Assembly: GCA_022385755.1 (NCBI GenBank)
Contig: MU278350.1
Coordinates: 563,965-627,964, forward strand
Direction: 5' to 3'
Source of the DNA: Trametopsis cervina
Taxonomy: Eukaryota; Basidiomycota; Agaricomycetes; Polyporales; Irpicaceae
Length of the DNA: 64,000 nt
The position numbers and the translations under genes were made by a program. This document shows positions 1 through 12,878 of this stretch, piece by piece. The stretch's first letter is position 1. The number at the start of each line of letters is the position of its first letter. The notes below the pieces were generated by a model. The model saw only the letters and a list, made by a program, of their open reading frames with translations. It was not told where the DNA came from and ran no database searches.

Positions 1-585
1 GAGCCCCGTTAACTACTGGATGTCTATGTCACCGAAGCACGCGAGGGCTCAAGCCAGACGCATGTCCCCGGCTGTGCGAAATCCCAGGCGTGATCGGAGC
101 GTGTCACTGGTGTACAACGGGGCTGAACCCTCGGGAAATGGTCTCGTTGAAGAAGAAGATGAATATGACCCCCTTTTTGACGAGGATCTTGATTTGCCTT
201 CTACCGACGTAGCAGACTTCAATCACCCGGACGACGACGATAGCCCGACTATTATATCTGATCCTGGACGAGCTAGCACTATCGAGAGGCTATGGCTTTC
301 TGCGATGTCCGAAGGGAAGTCGCCATATATATCACGACGGTTTGAACAGTGCGTCATTTGGTGAACCTCGCTGAATCATGGCTGACCCTCATCACTTCAG
401 GATTAATCAATACTTCAATGGCAAATGCAGCGATGACGAAATACTGTACAAGGCGGATATATCTAGGAAGCAGCTGCGAGAAGTGTTGCACCACTACGAA
501 GAATATGTGAGTGATAGCCGCACGCTAGATGGATACAGTTCTAATTCTCATACATCAGTTACAAACATTCCTACATCCCGCTTGA
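1..585 (+). CDS. NPR3: NPR3-like GATOR1/SEACIT subunit, 3' end only
   Basis: This is the C-terminal part of nitrogen permease regulator 3, a subunit of the SEACIT/GATOR1 complex that restrains TORC1 at the vacuole when amino acids are short. The frame is open from the first bases, so the start lies left of the window. The exons I read are up to 348, 401-506 and 559-585 (TGA 583-585), with GTGCGT and GTGAGT donors. The spliced end reads EQINQYFNGKCSDDEILYKA, then a segment ending QLREVLHHYEEY, and closes with LQTFLHPA; this is the conserved NPR3 C-terminal helix region in which a 'yes/no' winged-helix ends the protein. An acidic low-complexity linker (EEEDEYDPLFDEDLD) lies upstream at about 150-200. 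The stop is 22 bp from the stop of the convergent epimerase gene. Confidence 0.85.
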
Positions 586-607
586 ACTATACATTCAACA
601 TGGAAGA

Positions 608-1625
608 TTAAGGCGACTTGTCGCGGTGGACCCATCCCAGCACCCTCTCTGCCTTCGAACAATCGAAGAATCCTTTGCTCAAGTCTTTACCATCTTTGAT
701 GGGAACCTCGCTCCAGAACTTCCCATACAGTACCTCCGCCCCTTCATCGGCCGTTGTGCTGGGTGCCACGATGAAGAAGGTTTCATGCCCGGTCCATCGA
801 CCCTCTTCGGCTATTACTGCTAAGAGAAAGGCTTCCGCAGCGGACTCATCCTGCACCCATCCCCAGAGATCATTCTTCCGCCTTTGTGCATCAGGATCGG
901 TTTTGGAGGCATACTCTTTGTTGGGTATCACCCAGCTAGGGCGCAGACTTGCTACTCGCAGGAAAGGATACCGAGCCACAATTGCGTCGGCCTGTATTTC
1001 GCAGATACTGGATATCTCCATGATTTGACTCGGCCGTAGGCAATTGACCAGAAGAGGACGTACAGTTTAGAGAGACCGTACGGCTCATCCGGCTCTCTCG
1101 GGTGTTCTTCATCGAGCGGCAAGTAATGTATCTTCGTCTGGTGGCTCCATACTAGCCGTACGACGTTTACGCTGGAGGCTTGTGCAATCCGCGTTATACC
1201 TAACTACTAGCCAGTTCGTTAATGCGTAGGGGTAGCTTGAAAATATTGTCTTACCTCCGCGGATGCACGCAGTATGTTCCACGAGATAACAACGTTGCTG
1301 ATCAAGCAATAGCATAAATTCTAAGCAAACAGCTCTTGGCAGAGAACGGGCCAGCTTACGTGTTATGCGTCGTAACGACATAATCGTTCGGCTGCGGGAT
1401 GCCTGCAAGATGGATAACGGCTTCGGCGCCCCTCAGCAGTTGTAGTGCCTGGTCATAATCTCGCAGGTCCGCTTCATGGAACATAAAATCCGGATGATCG
1501 TAGAACTCCGGCTTCTCAGCTGGGGTTAAGTTATCGACTCCGTGAATCTTGTGGCCGTGTTTCAACGCAAATTCGACTACATGGCGTCCAACTCGGCCGT
1601 TGCAGCCTGTTACGGTGATCTTCAT
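608..1625 (-). CDS. NAD(P)-dependent epimerase/dehydratase (extended SDR)
   Basis: Predicted 282-aa oxidoreductase of the extended short-chain dehydrogenase family (UDP-glucose-4-epimerase/uronate dehydrogenase-like). The exons on the minus strand are 1625-1360, 1297-1255, 1203-1064 and 1007-608. The N-terminus MKITVTGCNGRVG carries the Rossmann GxxGxxG motif. AVIHLAGIPQP is the usual strand-4 segment, QASSVNVV the catalytic-Ser strand, and PYGLSK supplies the YxxxK catalytic pair. An in-frame ATG lies 39 codons upstream (1742), but the Rossmann strand fits a start at 1625. The substrate cannot be read from sequence; similar fungal proteins are annotated only as NAD-dependent epimerases. The gene is convergent with NPR3 and 616 bp from the divergent YVC1 gene. 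Confidence 0.85.
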
Positions 1626-2241
1626 GGTAGATGGGTGCGTGTGTAAGAGGAGCCCGCATATGTACGTTTGGGGTCTCAGACGTCCCTGATGTGCCGTCAT
1701 CTTAGCAGCTGATGCGCTCCCGGCATGCGGGTTCGCCTGCATGTTTTAGCTAAACATGTGAGAAGTTCCTCCTCCTGACATGCATTCGGGGGGAAATTCG
1801 GAGTAACAAACAACTAGGGGAATCCAACAGCCCTGGCTTATCTGGGCGTGTGATTGTGTGCTGTACGAATGTAGAAATTCGTATGGCAAGATTATTGGTT
1901 AGGCTTGGCCTTGAAGGATCACGAGGGGTATCAGAATAACGAGAATGCGTTTAGATATCGCGCACTACGTCCGCCGCGGGATGCTGTTCTTGTACCATTT
2001 CCTTTTCGGAGAGTACACCTCCCGATCCTCATCTCGGCGCTCTTCCGAGGGTACCTTCTGCGATCATTAGCTCCTTTCCATAGCAGCCACCAACTTTCCA
2101 GCCACAGTACAGTACAACAGGTTATCGACTCCTACGTTTGCGAGGTGCATTGTCGCGTTAATTATTCAACCACTTTCGAAGACACAGACTCCTAATTATT
2201 GTCTTGCATACGGCGAAGATAGGAATTGACTCTGTACCTCA
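1626..2241. promoter_or_regulatory. divergent intergenic region, epimerase / YVC1
   Basis: This 616 bp stretch separates the starts of two divergently transcribed genes and should hold both promoters. The ORF at 1905-2195 has no recognisable content and I do not support it. I see no repeat, tRNA or clear TATA box. Confidence 0.4.
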
Positions 2242-5200
2242 ATGGCTGGAGACGAGGAAGACCAGTCTTGGCACAAGCTTCTGGCCCCAACTCCGGAATA
2301 TCTGGCCTCTTTGAAAGTGTTTCCTTTGATTCCAAACTTGAAGAAGGATGTTCAGGTCCGTTGCATCTCCTCGCACTTGTGCTATAATAAAGCTGACTCG
2401 CGTGGCAGACGGACATTGGTGAGTTAAGGCATACCATTACAAACTATATAAAGCTGATATATATTCTCTGCCCTTCAGACTCGCCACTGAGCTGGGAGTG
2501 AGTTTTGATTATTACCAATGTGTACTTCTCGCTGACCGGGAAACCAAGGGCTCTCACAGCGTCAGATATCAACTTTGCCATCATTCGCCCTCTGGTCTTT
2601 AAATACGCTAAGTTGGAGAACATGGCGGTGGTGTACGCATGCTTTGTAGTACGCTCACATTTCCTGTCTGAAGCGGAGGAAAACTTGGCGTATGCAGGAG
2701 TAATGTACTCCCGCGCGAATGTGTGTGAGCTGTTGGCCATGAAACTCCTCCACCGGTTCTCGTCAAGCCAACTTCAACTGGCGGCCACTCTTACTGCGAG
2801 CTGGAACCCATTAGCAGGCGCACCATCAGATATAATTGATGACGTACGCGGAAGTGTAGGAGGAGAGGAGTATATTACCGATCCTCAATGCGCGCTCGAG
2901 GTGCGTTCAGTAATGTGAGCTGATATTGAAGTCTGACCTCACGCAGATGGCCATTGCGACAGAAGCGAAACATTTCCTGTCAACTCCTCTGGTACAAACG
3001 CTTGTAAACGAAATTTACACCGGTCGAGTGGTCTTTTCTATGACATCAACCCACTCCGTCTTAGCGGACAACTACAAACCTAAGCCGATAGAGGTATACA
3101 ACGTACATCGCGCGCCATTTCTGGACCATTATAGACTCCGTGTACCACGGTACGGGGCGATATTGGAGTTCCTGAATTTTGCGACGCTACTTTCTGTTTT
3201 CCTGATAGCACTTTCTAGTAAGCCTTTTTCAGAATCTATTCAGAGTCTCATTGTCTGTCGCTGATATGTGGATACTATAGCTAAGGACCTGAACCACATG
3301 ACGCCCTGGGAGATTATATTTATTGTCTTCGCTGCTGCCTTCACACTGGAGGAATACACAGCATCAAAGGAACACGGGTGGGGAAGTGCGTATCATCTGT
3401 GTTCTAGTCCCCTTAATAAATGCACTAATATCCACTGCTCTAGTCTATATCGCGAGCGTACGTTCTGCCTCGCTTCCGCGCCAGCCTGTACCATCTGACC
3501 ATACATCTATTGAGTAGATATGGAACGTTTTTGACACGTCGTTCATCATCATCTGCGTGGTGTACGTCTGTTTGCGCATCAAGGGCTTAGCATCTCACGA
3601 CCGTGAGCGCGGCAAGCTATTTGTCAAAGTATTGGTCATGCTAAATCCAGAACTCTAGCTAACGCGTCCGAATTGGCATTCGACATCTTGGCGTGCGGTG
3701 CTTGTATTTTGTTCCCTCGGTATGATACCCCGGCATTCGCACTTGCTTGTTATTGATAACGTATTCCAGACTTGCATTTTTCGCAGTCAAGAACAATGTG
3801 GTTGTGCTGTATGTCTCCCAGGTCCACATTTACGGCATAGACTTACATCTTCTCAGTGCTCTTCGCGCCATGGCGGCTGAATTCGTATTCTTCATCGGAA
3901 TCGCCTCAATATGCTTCTCAGGGCTACTCTACACATTGCATAGCCTTGGTTCGTCAAGGGTACCGTTTATATATCCTCGCAACTGATTTCTCATTGTGCA
4001 GCGGACGGCTCATGGAGCGTCAAGTCTATCGCATGGCTAATGGTACAAATTTGGTTCGGTAATACATACCTCAGTTTCGGTCAAGCAGAAAGCTTCCATC
4101 CCGTGTTTGGACCGATCCTGATGACTTGCTTTGCTGCTCTATCCAATACTCTTCTCTTGACGAGTGAGTAGATTTCTCTACATGTTTCGACAGGCTCTTA
4201 TGTGGTGGCAGTCCTGATCTCGATATTATCCAATACGTTTGCCCGTATCGACGCCGTGAGTACATTACTTTCTATCTCTTCAGGTAGTGAGTTAACGTCC
4301 TATGGTATAGAATGCCAGCCAGGAGGTACAATCTTATCTGTCAAGGCACAAGGACAGCGCTGATCCTGTGTGTGTAGTATCTATTCCAGTTTGCTATCTC
4401 CACTATAGAAGGGTAAGTGATGTGTTGTCCCTGTTGCGCCATATTCAGCTCTGTCCCTCAGGGTCAAGTCAGATGCCCTGTTCAGCTATCAGCCACCCTT
4501 CAATCTGTTTGCATTCTTGATCTTGTGGCCTTTGTCTTGCATTCTATCACCGAGAGCACTGCACAGTACGAACGTCTTCATGATCAAGGTCACGGTAAGC
4601 ACTTCCGAATTGCCCCCGGGTGCTAATTCCAATGATAGCTCACGACATTCCCACCCTACCCAGTCCTTCCCATTCTTGATCATTATCGCCATCTACGAAC
4701 GTTACTTGGCAAAGGGGAGGTACTTACGAGAGTCCGGCAGAGATGCCGCGCAAACATTCTACAACAGCTTCTCGAACAAGATGAAGAGCGTTCCATTCCT
4801 AGAGCGCCTTGTAGGATCCCGCTCTACGGATCTCTATGAGGCTATATTCGACGTCGAACTCACACGAGAACTAGACCTGTTCCACGAATCAGACGACGAG
4901 GCCCCTCGACTCGCGCTCAGTACCCATGTCTCGCGTGATAGCCTTCGACCCGAAACCCCAACCCCCGCAAGACGTCGAAAATCCTCGTCTCGGCGCCGCA
5001 CAGTGAGCGTACCACAGTCACCTACGTCAGCACGTGGAACGAAGAGTCGTTCGCCTGGGGCATCGCCGTACAACCGCAATGCTCCCCTCCCTGCCCTTAT
5101 TGAGCCATCTGGTTCTGGAGAGATCCAGACTGTTGGACCAAGGAGTCCACTGAACCGACTCTTCAATCACAGACGGGAGTTCTCAGCGTCACAGGAGCGG

Positions 5201-5475
5201 CTGACGCCGAACGTGAGCGCGGAAGGCATGAAGAAGCTCGAGTCTGTGGTGGATGAGATCCGTAACCTGCCTGTGAATAAGCTGAAGGATGAGATGAAAG
5301 AGTTGCAGGTGCGTGCTGAAATTTAACTCCGTTGTCAAGATAGTAGGTGTTCTCATGACATGCACTTTGTACTCAGGAACGACAAGCGCGGATTGAGAAT
5401 CTACTTCTGATGCTGACGCGGGGAATGCGCAATGAGACGGGGCACCCATCCTCAATCCGGCATGATACAATGTAG
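2242..5475 (+). CDS. YVC1: YVC1-type vacuolar TRP cation channel
   Basis: Predicted 770-aa homologue of yeast Yvc1, the vacuolar TRP-family channel that releases Ca2+ into the cytosol on osmotic or oxidative stress. It has eighteen exons: 2242-2355, 2409-2418, 2479-2497, 2549-2900, 2947-3217, 3281-3385, 3444-3457, 3518-3602, 3659-3719, 3770-3808, 3857-3948, 4002-4163, 4194-4255, 4311-4325, 4378-4412, 4462-4594, 4664-5308 and 5377-5475. Diagnostic segments are the N-terminal FAIIRPLVFKYAKLENMAVV, LDHYRLRVPR before the first membrane helix, LAFFAVKNNVVVLALRAM, the pore/S6 stretch PVFGPILMTCFAALSNTLLL, and VKSDALFSYQPPFNL followed by ALHSTNVFMIK. Several hydrophobic helices fit a six-helix channel. 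The C-terminal tail (4860-5308) is basic and Ser-rich with RRKSS and RRRTVS sites, then a predicted coiled coil. Four exons are 10-15 nt and one is 19 nt, which automated callers may miss. Confidence 0.9.
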
Positions 5476-6181
5476 CAACGTCGTGGTAACCGTGTCTTCT
5501 CGTCGTCTTGGGCCGTCTATCCAGGACTTCTTCGCGCTGGGACATTGTCTATACAAGCTCAAGCTTGTAGCGTGCATACTCTCCCTTGTATTCATCTGTT
5601 GTTATCATAGACGCTCTTTCTCCGCGGCCGACATTGTCCGTCACTTCACATACGCTTTTCTTTCCCATTGACAATGGAACTTCTACGAACACGTCTCATT
5701 ACTCATTCTTTCCAACATTGATAGGGGCAATACAACAACCACAGTCATACATGTGAACAAAGGATAGTAAGTGGACAATGCGTGCGTGCGTGGTTACAGT
5801 GTGTGCGAGAAGCCGAGAACATGCGAAGCAGTGCAATGCAAATACATGCGAGTAGGTATAGGTGTACAGATTAGGGCTCGATAGCTAACGAAGTATACGT
5901 TGTTCGTCCCGGATATCACATAAAAGGAGAGTGGTATAATACAGTTGGCCAAATGCCGGGTCGGCTCGCGACTGGCACCGTTAATGTGATCCATAATTAA
6001 AAAATGAACAGATGAACAAACGGCTGTCCGGAGTGCTTCCGAGCACCACAAACAAATCATGATGAACGAGCGTGCTGAGTGATCCAAGATTCCGAATAGT
6101 ACTGATAGAAAGGGGGAGTGACTTGAAGATCAATCAGCGAGGCTAGTCGGCAGATAACATAAATGAGAGCTTACGAGAGGG
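5476..6181. other. convergent 3' intergenic region
   Basis: 706 bp between the stops of YVC1 and the kinase. It holds a short TGCG repeat (about 5779-5791) and AT-rich segments suited to 3' UTRs and polyadenylation. No coding potential is recognised on either strand. Confidence 0.4.
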
Positions 6182-7762
<1,581 letters not shown>

Positions 7763-8235
7763 ACGAACAGATTTCAGAGAGAGAGAGAGTTGGGTGAAGC
7801 AGATGAAGGACAGGAGTTATTAGAGATGAAAGGACAAGGACGACTAAAAGCTGCAGCGCACGCCTGGAGTGGAACAAGGGCGTCCTACCGCAACCGTTCG
7901 CTCGCTGATCCGGACCTGCCGCATGGCAATGAGTGACGCCCGGGCCATTTCGAGTTGAGAGGCAGAATCAAAGCAGTCTTCCTCCTCGCACAAAGACAAT
8001 AACATCGTGGAGGTCAAGAACAAAAACAGCAGCGGACCCAGTGTCTCGTGAATTGCAGATAATCTCGCCAGTAAACTTCCGTAATAGCGAAGCCACGCTA
8101 AAACAGCGTGCCATCTAAGCGCGGCATTACCCGCAATTTCGGTCACGCTATTTCAGGGTTCTCTCATACAATGCTTTAATCTTAGCACACTCCAACATCC
8201 TGCTACGATATCTCAACCAGACAAATTCAATCAGT
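7763..8235. promoter_or_regulatory. divergent promoter region, kinase / macrodomain gene
   Basis: 473 bp between the start codons of two divergent genes. A (GA)n run lies at about 7777-7790, just upstream of the kinase start. Nothing else is recognised. Confidence 0.4.
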
Positions 8236-9410
8236 ATGAAGCTCGCGTTGTCAGAAATAAGCACGCTTCGTGCTATGTATCGAGCCGCGATTATTAAACC
8301 GCAGCAAGCCGCTAAATACAAGAGCTCGGGAGATCTGCTGGACCGCGTGTCACTGTAGTCAGTGTTCAGGACGTCCTAACCTGACCCTGCGATCTTTGGC
8401 ACTCTCTAGTGATAGCTCATTCTTCACAAGTCAGGGTACCATCACCGAGTTGGAAGTCGACGCCATTGTCAATGCGGCCAACAGAAGGCTTCTGGGTGCG
8501 TCTTGAGAACTACCTCGTTCCCGAGCTGACCGTCACACGAGTCCCTTAGGCGGAGGCGGAGGTGAATGTTATCAGCATCGGATGTGCATCGTGACCTAAC
8601 GACAACGCATGCCCATAGTCGATGGAGCCATTCATCGCGCAGCTGGTCGTCAACTTCTGGAGGAATGTGCGTGGGTTCGGGTTCACGATCATTCTCTGAC
8701 ATTGACCACCTTTTGTTCTCATTTCTGGCGTTGAATCTTGTGAACTTCTAGGTCGTGCTCTCGGCGGATGCCAAACAGGCGATGCTAAGATTACGAAAGG
8801 ATACAATCTACCGGCGTAGGTATCTTTACGACCACCTTCCCCTAATGAGGGCACTTAAGCCCGCCTAGCAAGCACGTCATACACACTGTTGGTCCGATAT
8901 ACGATTCCAGCAACGAAGCTAACTGTGCCAAGCTACTGGCATCATGCTACAGACGAAGTCTCGAGATTGCTGTGGAAAACTCACTGAAACACGCGGTTTG
9001 TCGGGGTTCCATGTCTTCTCAGCTCTTACTCACGTCCTCACTATGTCTAGGCTTTCCCATCCGTCTCGACTGGCGTATACGGCTATCCAATCGAGGATGC
9101 TACTCATATCGCGCTTGCCGAAGTGAGACAATACTTGGAGTCAAACGAGGGCGCAAAGGTGAATATGCCCGGCCTGTTGGTAAAACACTCATAGTCTTTT
9201 GACACGCTAATCACACATAGCTCGACCGCGTTATATTCGTTGTTTGGAGCGATGAAGACAAACTTGTTTACCAGTGAGTGAACCTTCCCTGCGACTGTCC
9301 CACAGCTCCCATTATACCATAGCTTCGGTTATGAGGTTTTCTAATTCGCTGTCCCTCACAGACGGCTGCTCCCGGTATATTTCCCTCCCGATGAAGCAAC
9401 GGACGCTTAA
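8236..9410 (+). CDS. macrodomain protein, probable ADP-ribose hydrolase
   Basis: Predicted 215-aa single-macrodomain protein of the MacroD/Poa1-like group, which binds ADP-ribose and in many members removes mono-ADP-ribose from proteins or hydrolyses O-acetyl-ADP-ribose. Exons: 8236-8357, 8431-8495, 8550-8561, 8619-8666, 8752-8815, 8869-8995, 9051-9158, 9221-9273 and 9362-9410. Core motifs are TELEVDAIVNAANRRLLG, the Gly loop GGGGVDGAIHRAAG, TGDAKITKGYNLPA, KHVIHTVGPIYD, and the phosphate-binding FPSVSTGVYGYP followed by the C-terminal RVIFVVWSDED. Both catalytic loops of MacroD enzymes are present, so it should be active. There is no targeting signal. A 12-nt exon (8550-8561) encodes most of the catalytic glycine loop. 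It is divergent from the YANK-type kinase. Confidence 0.92.
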
Positions 9411-10259
9411 ATCTTGGCGCAGAGAGGCATTCGCTATGTTCATCCATGATCTCGCATCCCATTCTGGCCATGCAGTTGGATACCACGCGTGTTTGCAGAA
9501 ATCGCTCGCGCTCTATCCGGCTACTTGGTTATTGGTGCTGCATGCAGTGGCAGCTTTTCCCAGATCGGACTCCTGGGTTATCTACCCAGTGAAGGCTTCG
9601 TCCGCGAAAGACTTGTTACACGTAAGTACTTACATCGTACCTTTTACCACTGGGCTATGTTTCTATATGCATATCCATAACTTTTGCACCTTTGGTATTT
9701 GAATTGCCAAATTCCTGCATGGTCTCGCCCGGATAGAGGTGAGTGCCAGTTTCCTTGCATCTGATAATATGCAGGACTACACCCAACAACTTGGGCCAAG
9801 ATGGCACTCCATCGACATCCCAACACTGATATGGCTTCCTCCAAAAGTTAACAGCGAAGAACGCAAGGGGTGGGAGTTGCCGGACACCTCACCCACCGGA
9901 TATGTCTATCCGTACTCATGACGGCCAGTGGGTATCAGGCGGACCGGCCTGACAGCAGCTACGAACCGCCCACTGTCAGGATGGTCATTCCACACCAACA
10001 GCAAGGTAAGTGTACGGTCATGGGCCGCACCAGCCATCCATCTCCAGACCACACCAACATTCCCGCGCGGTGCCTTCGTCATATTTCTTCACCGAAAATA
10101 GCCCGCAAGAAGAAGGGAAAGGCTTTGCCGCAAAGGTAGATAAGAACCACCCATGCCGCGAAGTTCAAGGCTTTCCCTCCCGCGCGTTGTGACCGCGTTC
10201 TTGCCACCTTCACGCACCCATCTCACACGCATAGGGGGTGTACAGACCTAGTGGCTCAA
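9411..10259 (+). other. unrecognised coding-like stretch between genes
   Basis: 849 bp between the macrodomain gene and the sugar transporter. On the plus strand, 9489-9620 reads as a plausible exon (AEIARALSGYLVIGAACSGS, then IGLLGYLPSEGFVRERLVT) ending at a GTAAGT donor. 9776-9921 reads as another (DYTQQLGPRWHSIDIPTLIW, then a segment ending DTSPTGYVYPYS) preceded by a good AG. I cannot join them cleanly in frame, find a convincing start, or name a family. It may be a small real gene with unusual exons or a decayed one. From 9930 to 10259 I see nothing supported. Confidence 0.25.
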
Positions 10260-12349
10260 ATGGGGCTGTTCTTCAATGTGTTTACTGCACTTTTCTGCGC
10301 AATAGGTGTGTGAGAGACTTGCTGAAGTGTTTGGAAGAGCTAATTCTGTTTGCAGGATCGTTTCTTTTTGGGTGAGACATTTGTAGTAGTCTTACTGAAA
10401 CTACTCATCACCTCTCACACCACTTGATAGTTACGACAGGTAGGCATATCATCTCACGCCGCTACTGCCACAACTAGACTATAGTTCTCTCAGCGGGATC
10501 ATCGCCTCCGTGATCACATTCGGGGCTTTCAAAGACTTCATCGGCCACCCAGAGAACTATGCCAGCTTGTCTGGAGCTGTTGTCTCGACATTCACGGGCG
10601 GGTGCTTTTTCGGTGCCGCGCTTGCAGGCTGGTAAGTTGAGGTTATCTCCGGAGTGTCCTATGGTCTGCTGATGTATCTGCAGGTCAAATGACCGGTTTG
10701 GCCGCAAGCGATCAATTCAGGTGGCTTTTCACCAACTGTACATGTTCGCAGCGCCAGCTGATCATGTGTAGCTAGGAGCTGTCATCGCGCTTTGGGGATG
10801 CGCTATGCAATCCGGCGCGAATAACTTCACGTGCATGCTTATTGGCCGTATAGTCGCTGGGTTCGCTATTGGGTATGTGTGTGTGTGTACTTACAGAAAC
10901 GTATGATTAGGAACTGACAGATCTCGTCCAGTATTCTGTCAATGACAGTACCTCTATACAACGTCAGTTTGGTTCTGCTCTGCGCATAGCTGTGATCTAA
11001 GTACCTTATAACATCCAGACTGAGATTGCGCCTCCGAAGATTCGTGGTTTTATAGTCGGTTTGACACAGCAGATGATTGGCATAGGCTTTATTGTCGCAA
11101 ATTGGGTCGGCTATGGCTGCCAGTTCCTCGATGGTAATCAGGGATGGCGCCTTGCACTGGGCTTGCAGTTGGTACCGGCTTCCTTGCTTCTAGTCGGGAT
11201 CCAGTTCCTCCCGTATTCTCCTGTGAGCGCAGTTCCCCCAACCTCTTTGTTGGGTCAATCTGATGCATTGATTCTAACAGCGGTGGCTTATCGAACAAGA
11301 TAGGGATGAGGAGGCCCGTGCAGTGGTCCTGCGACTTCATGGCGCTAGATCAGCTGAGTCGAAGGCACAGGCTGAGCACGAGTTCTTGGAGATGCAAGAC
11401 GTTATCAAAGCCGAGAGGTCTGAACGCTCGCGTAGCGTCCATGATTTGTGGTCGACGAGGCCGCTGATGAAGAGAACACTCGTTGCGGTCGGCGTTCAGG
11501 TTATGGGCCAGTTCACCGGCATCAATGGTGAGTGACGCGAGGGTGAGCTCCAATGGCACTGATATCCATGTCTCGCATGTGTAGTGATTAATTACTTTGG
11601 CCCGTCGATGTACAAGGCCCTTGGTCTTGATGATGGTCAGTCACTTCTTGTGCAAGGTATCTACGGAGCTGTTGGACCTATTGCCAACCTCTTGTGAGTG
11701 TGCATGATATTCTCCTGTATCCACTTATAACACCTCATCACATACCAGCTTCATATCTCTGGTACTCGATACCGTTGGACGGAAGAAGCCTCTTATGTTC
11801 GGCGCCGGCACTATCGCTATCCTCTACTCTATCCTTACCGCCATCGTTGCCTCTTTCCCGCCAATAGTTGATGGGGTGCCAAACACCCATACTACGGCAC
11901 AAAGGGCTGGTATCGCGATGATATTCATGACCAGCATTGTCTTCTCTTTGTCCTTTGGGCCCGTTTCTTGGGTGCTCGCCTCCGAGGTTTTCCCTACCAA
12001 GACTCGTTCGATAGGTACTTCAGGTATGACGGCTGGCCTCACTCGTTCGGGGCATCGCTAATTGCGTTCTACTATAGTCGCAACATGCGCCAACTGGCTA
12101 TTCAACATATTATTCTCGCAAGTATCCAATCTCGCTATCGACAATGTCAGCTGGCGATATTACATTCTATTCATCTGCCTGAACGCCCTTGACTTCATCG
12201 TCATCGCTCTTTTCTTCCCGGAAACCAAGGGCAAGACTTTAGAGGAGATGGCTCAAGTGTTCGGGGATGAGGTTGATCTGAGCGAAGTGCACGACCATGT
12301 CGGAATGGAGAAGATTGCTGATGGGAAGCACGAATCAGACCGTACATAA
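10260..12349 (+). CDS. MFS sugar transporter (SP family)
   Basis: Predicted 494-aa plasma-membrane sugar:H+ symporter of the major facilitator superfamily with twelve membrane segments. Exons: 10260-10305, 10356-10371, 10431-10439, 10494-10631, 10684-10720, 10772-10872, 10932-10962, 11019-11222, 11281-11527, 11585-11693, 11749-12023 and 12078-12349. Hallmarks of the family are FLFGYDSG in helix 1, NDRFGRKRSI between helices 2 and 3, IGRIVAGFAIG, RWLIEQDRDEEA, QFTGINVINYF, DTVGRKKPL, and the closing FFPETKGKTLEEM. The start puts Met almost directly before helix 1, shorter than many relatives, so a short upstream exon may be missing. Closest resemblance is to fungal quinate/lactose/hexose permease-like carriers; the substrate is unknown. 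It includes a 9-nt exon encoding part of the YDSG motif. Confidence 0.9.
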
Positions 12350-12878
12350 CTTGGCTAACAAGAACTTTGTACTATATTATCACTGCGGTCTTCTGTTCGA
12401 TCTTGTTAGTCTCGGGCTGCGTACTATATTGCGTGACATTACAAGACGAGTGTTTCACCCAATGCACGACACCTTCACGCCGGCCGCAGCCTGCCGTCAC
12501 GGCGGTTAGGCCTCACTCAACCACTCACGTCATAACCAGCGGCCACCAATCACCGAAACTCTGCCAGTGCTGTACTGGAACCGCTACCGCTGTATGCACT
12601 GAGCAGAGAATACAACCAGTAAAGCATTGTGGATGGCTTTCTTGCGAGGGAAGTGTGGGCGAAGTGAAGGAGCTCATTTTGCGTCGGCGGTACGCGATTC
12701 TCGTGTGGATATGATGATACCAACGTCTCAACAGAGGCACATGCTCATTTCTCAGGCCTACATCAGACTTCGGGGCCGTCGTGACTCGCACCGCCTGGAT
12801 TACCTGTATCCACGCTGCGCAGGGTCTACCAGTGCTTATATACGGTCCTCACACTGAAGTCCTTCAACGAGACTGGTC
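12350..12878. other. intergenic region, sugar transporter to peptidase
   Basis: 529 bp between two plus-strand genes. It should hold the terminator of the transporter and the promoter of the peptidase. No coding or RNA signal is recognised. Confidence 0.35.

Noticed and set aside
608..823. Plus-strand ORFs over the epimerase last exon
   Set aside because: They are shadows of the minus-strand exon, which carries the conserved SDR C-terminus.
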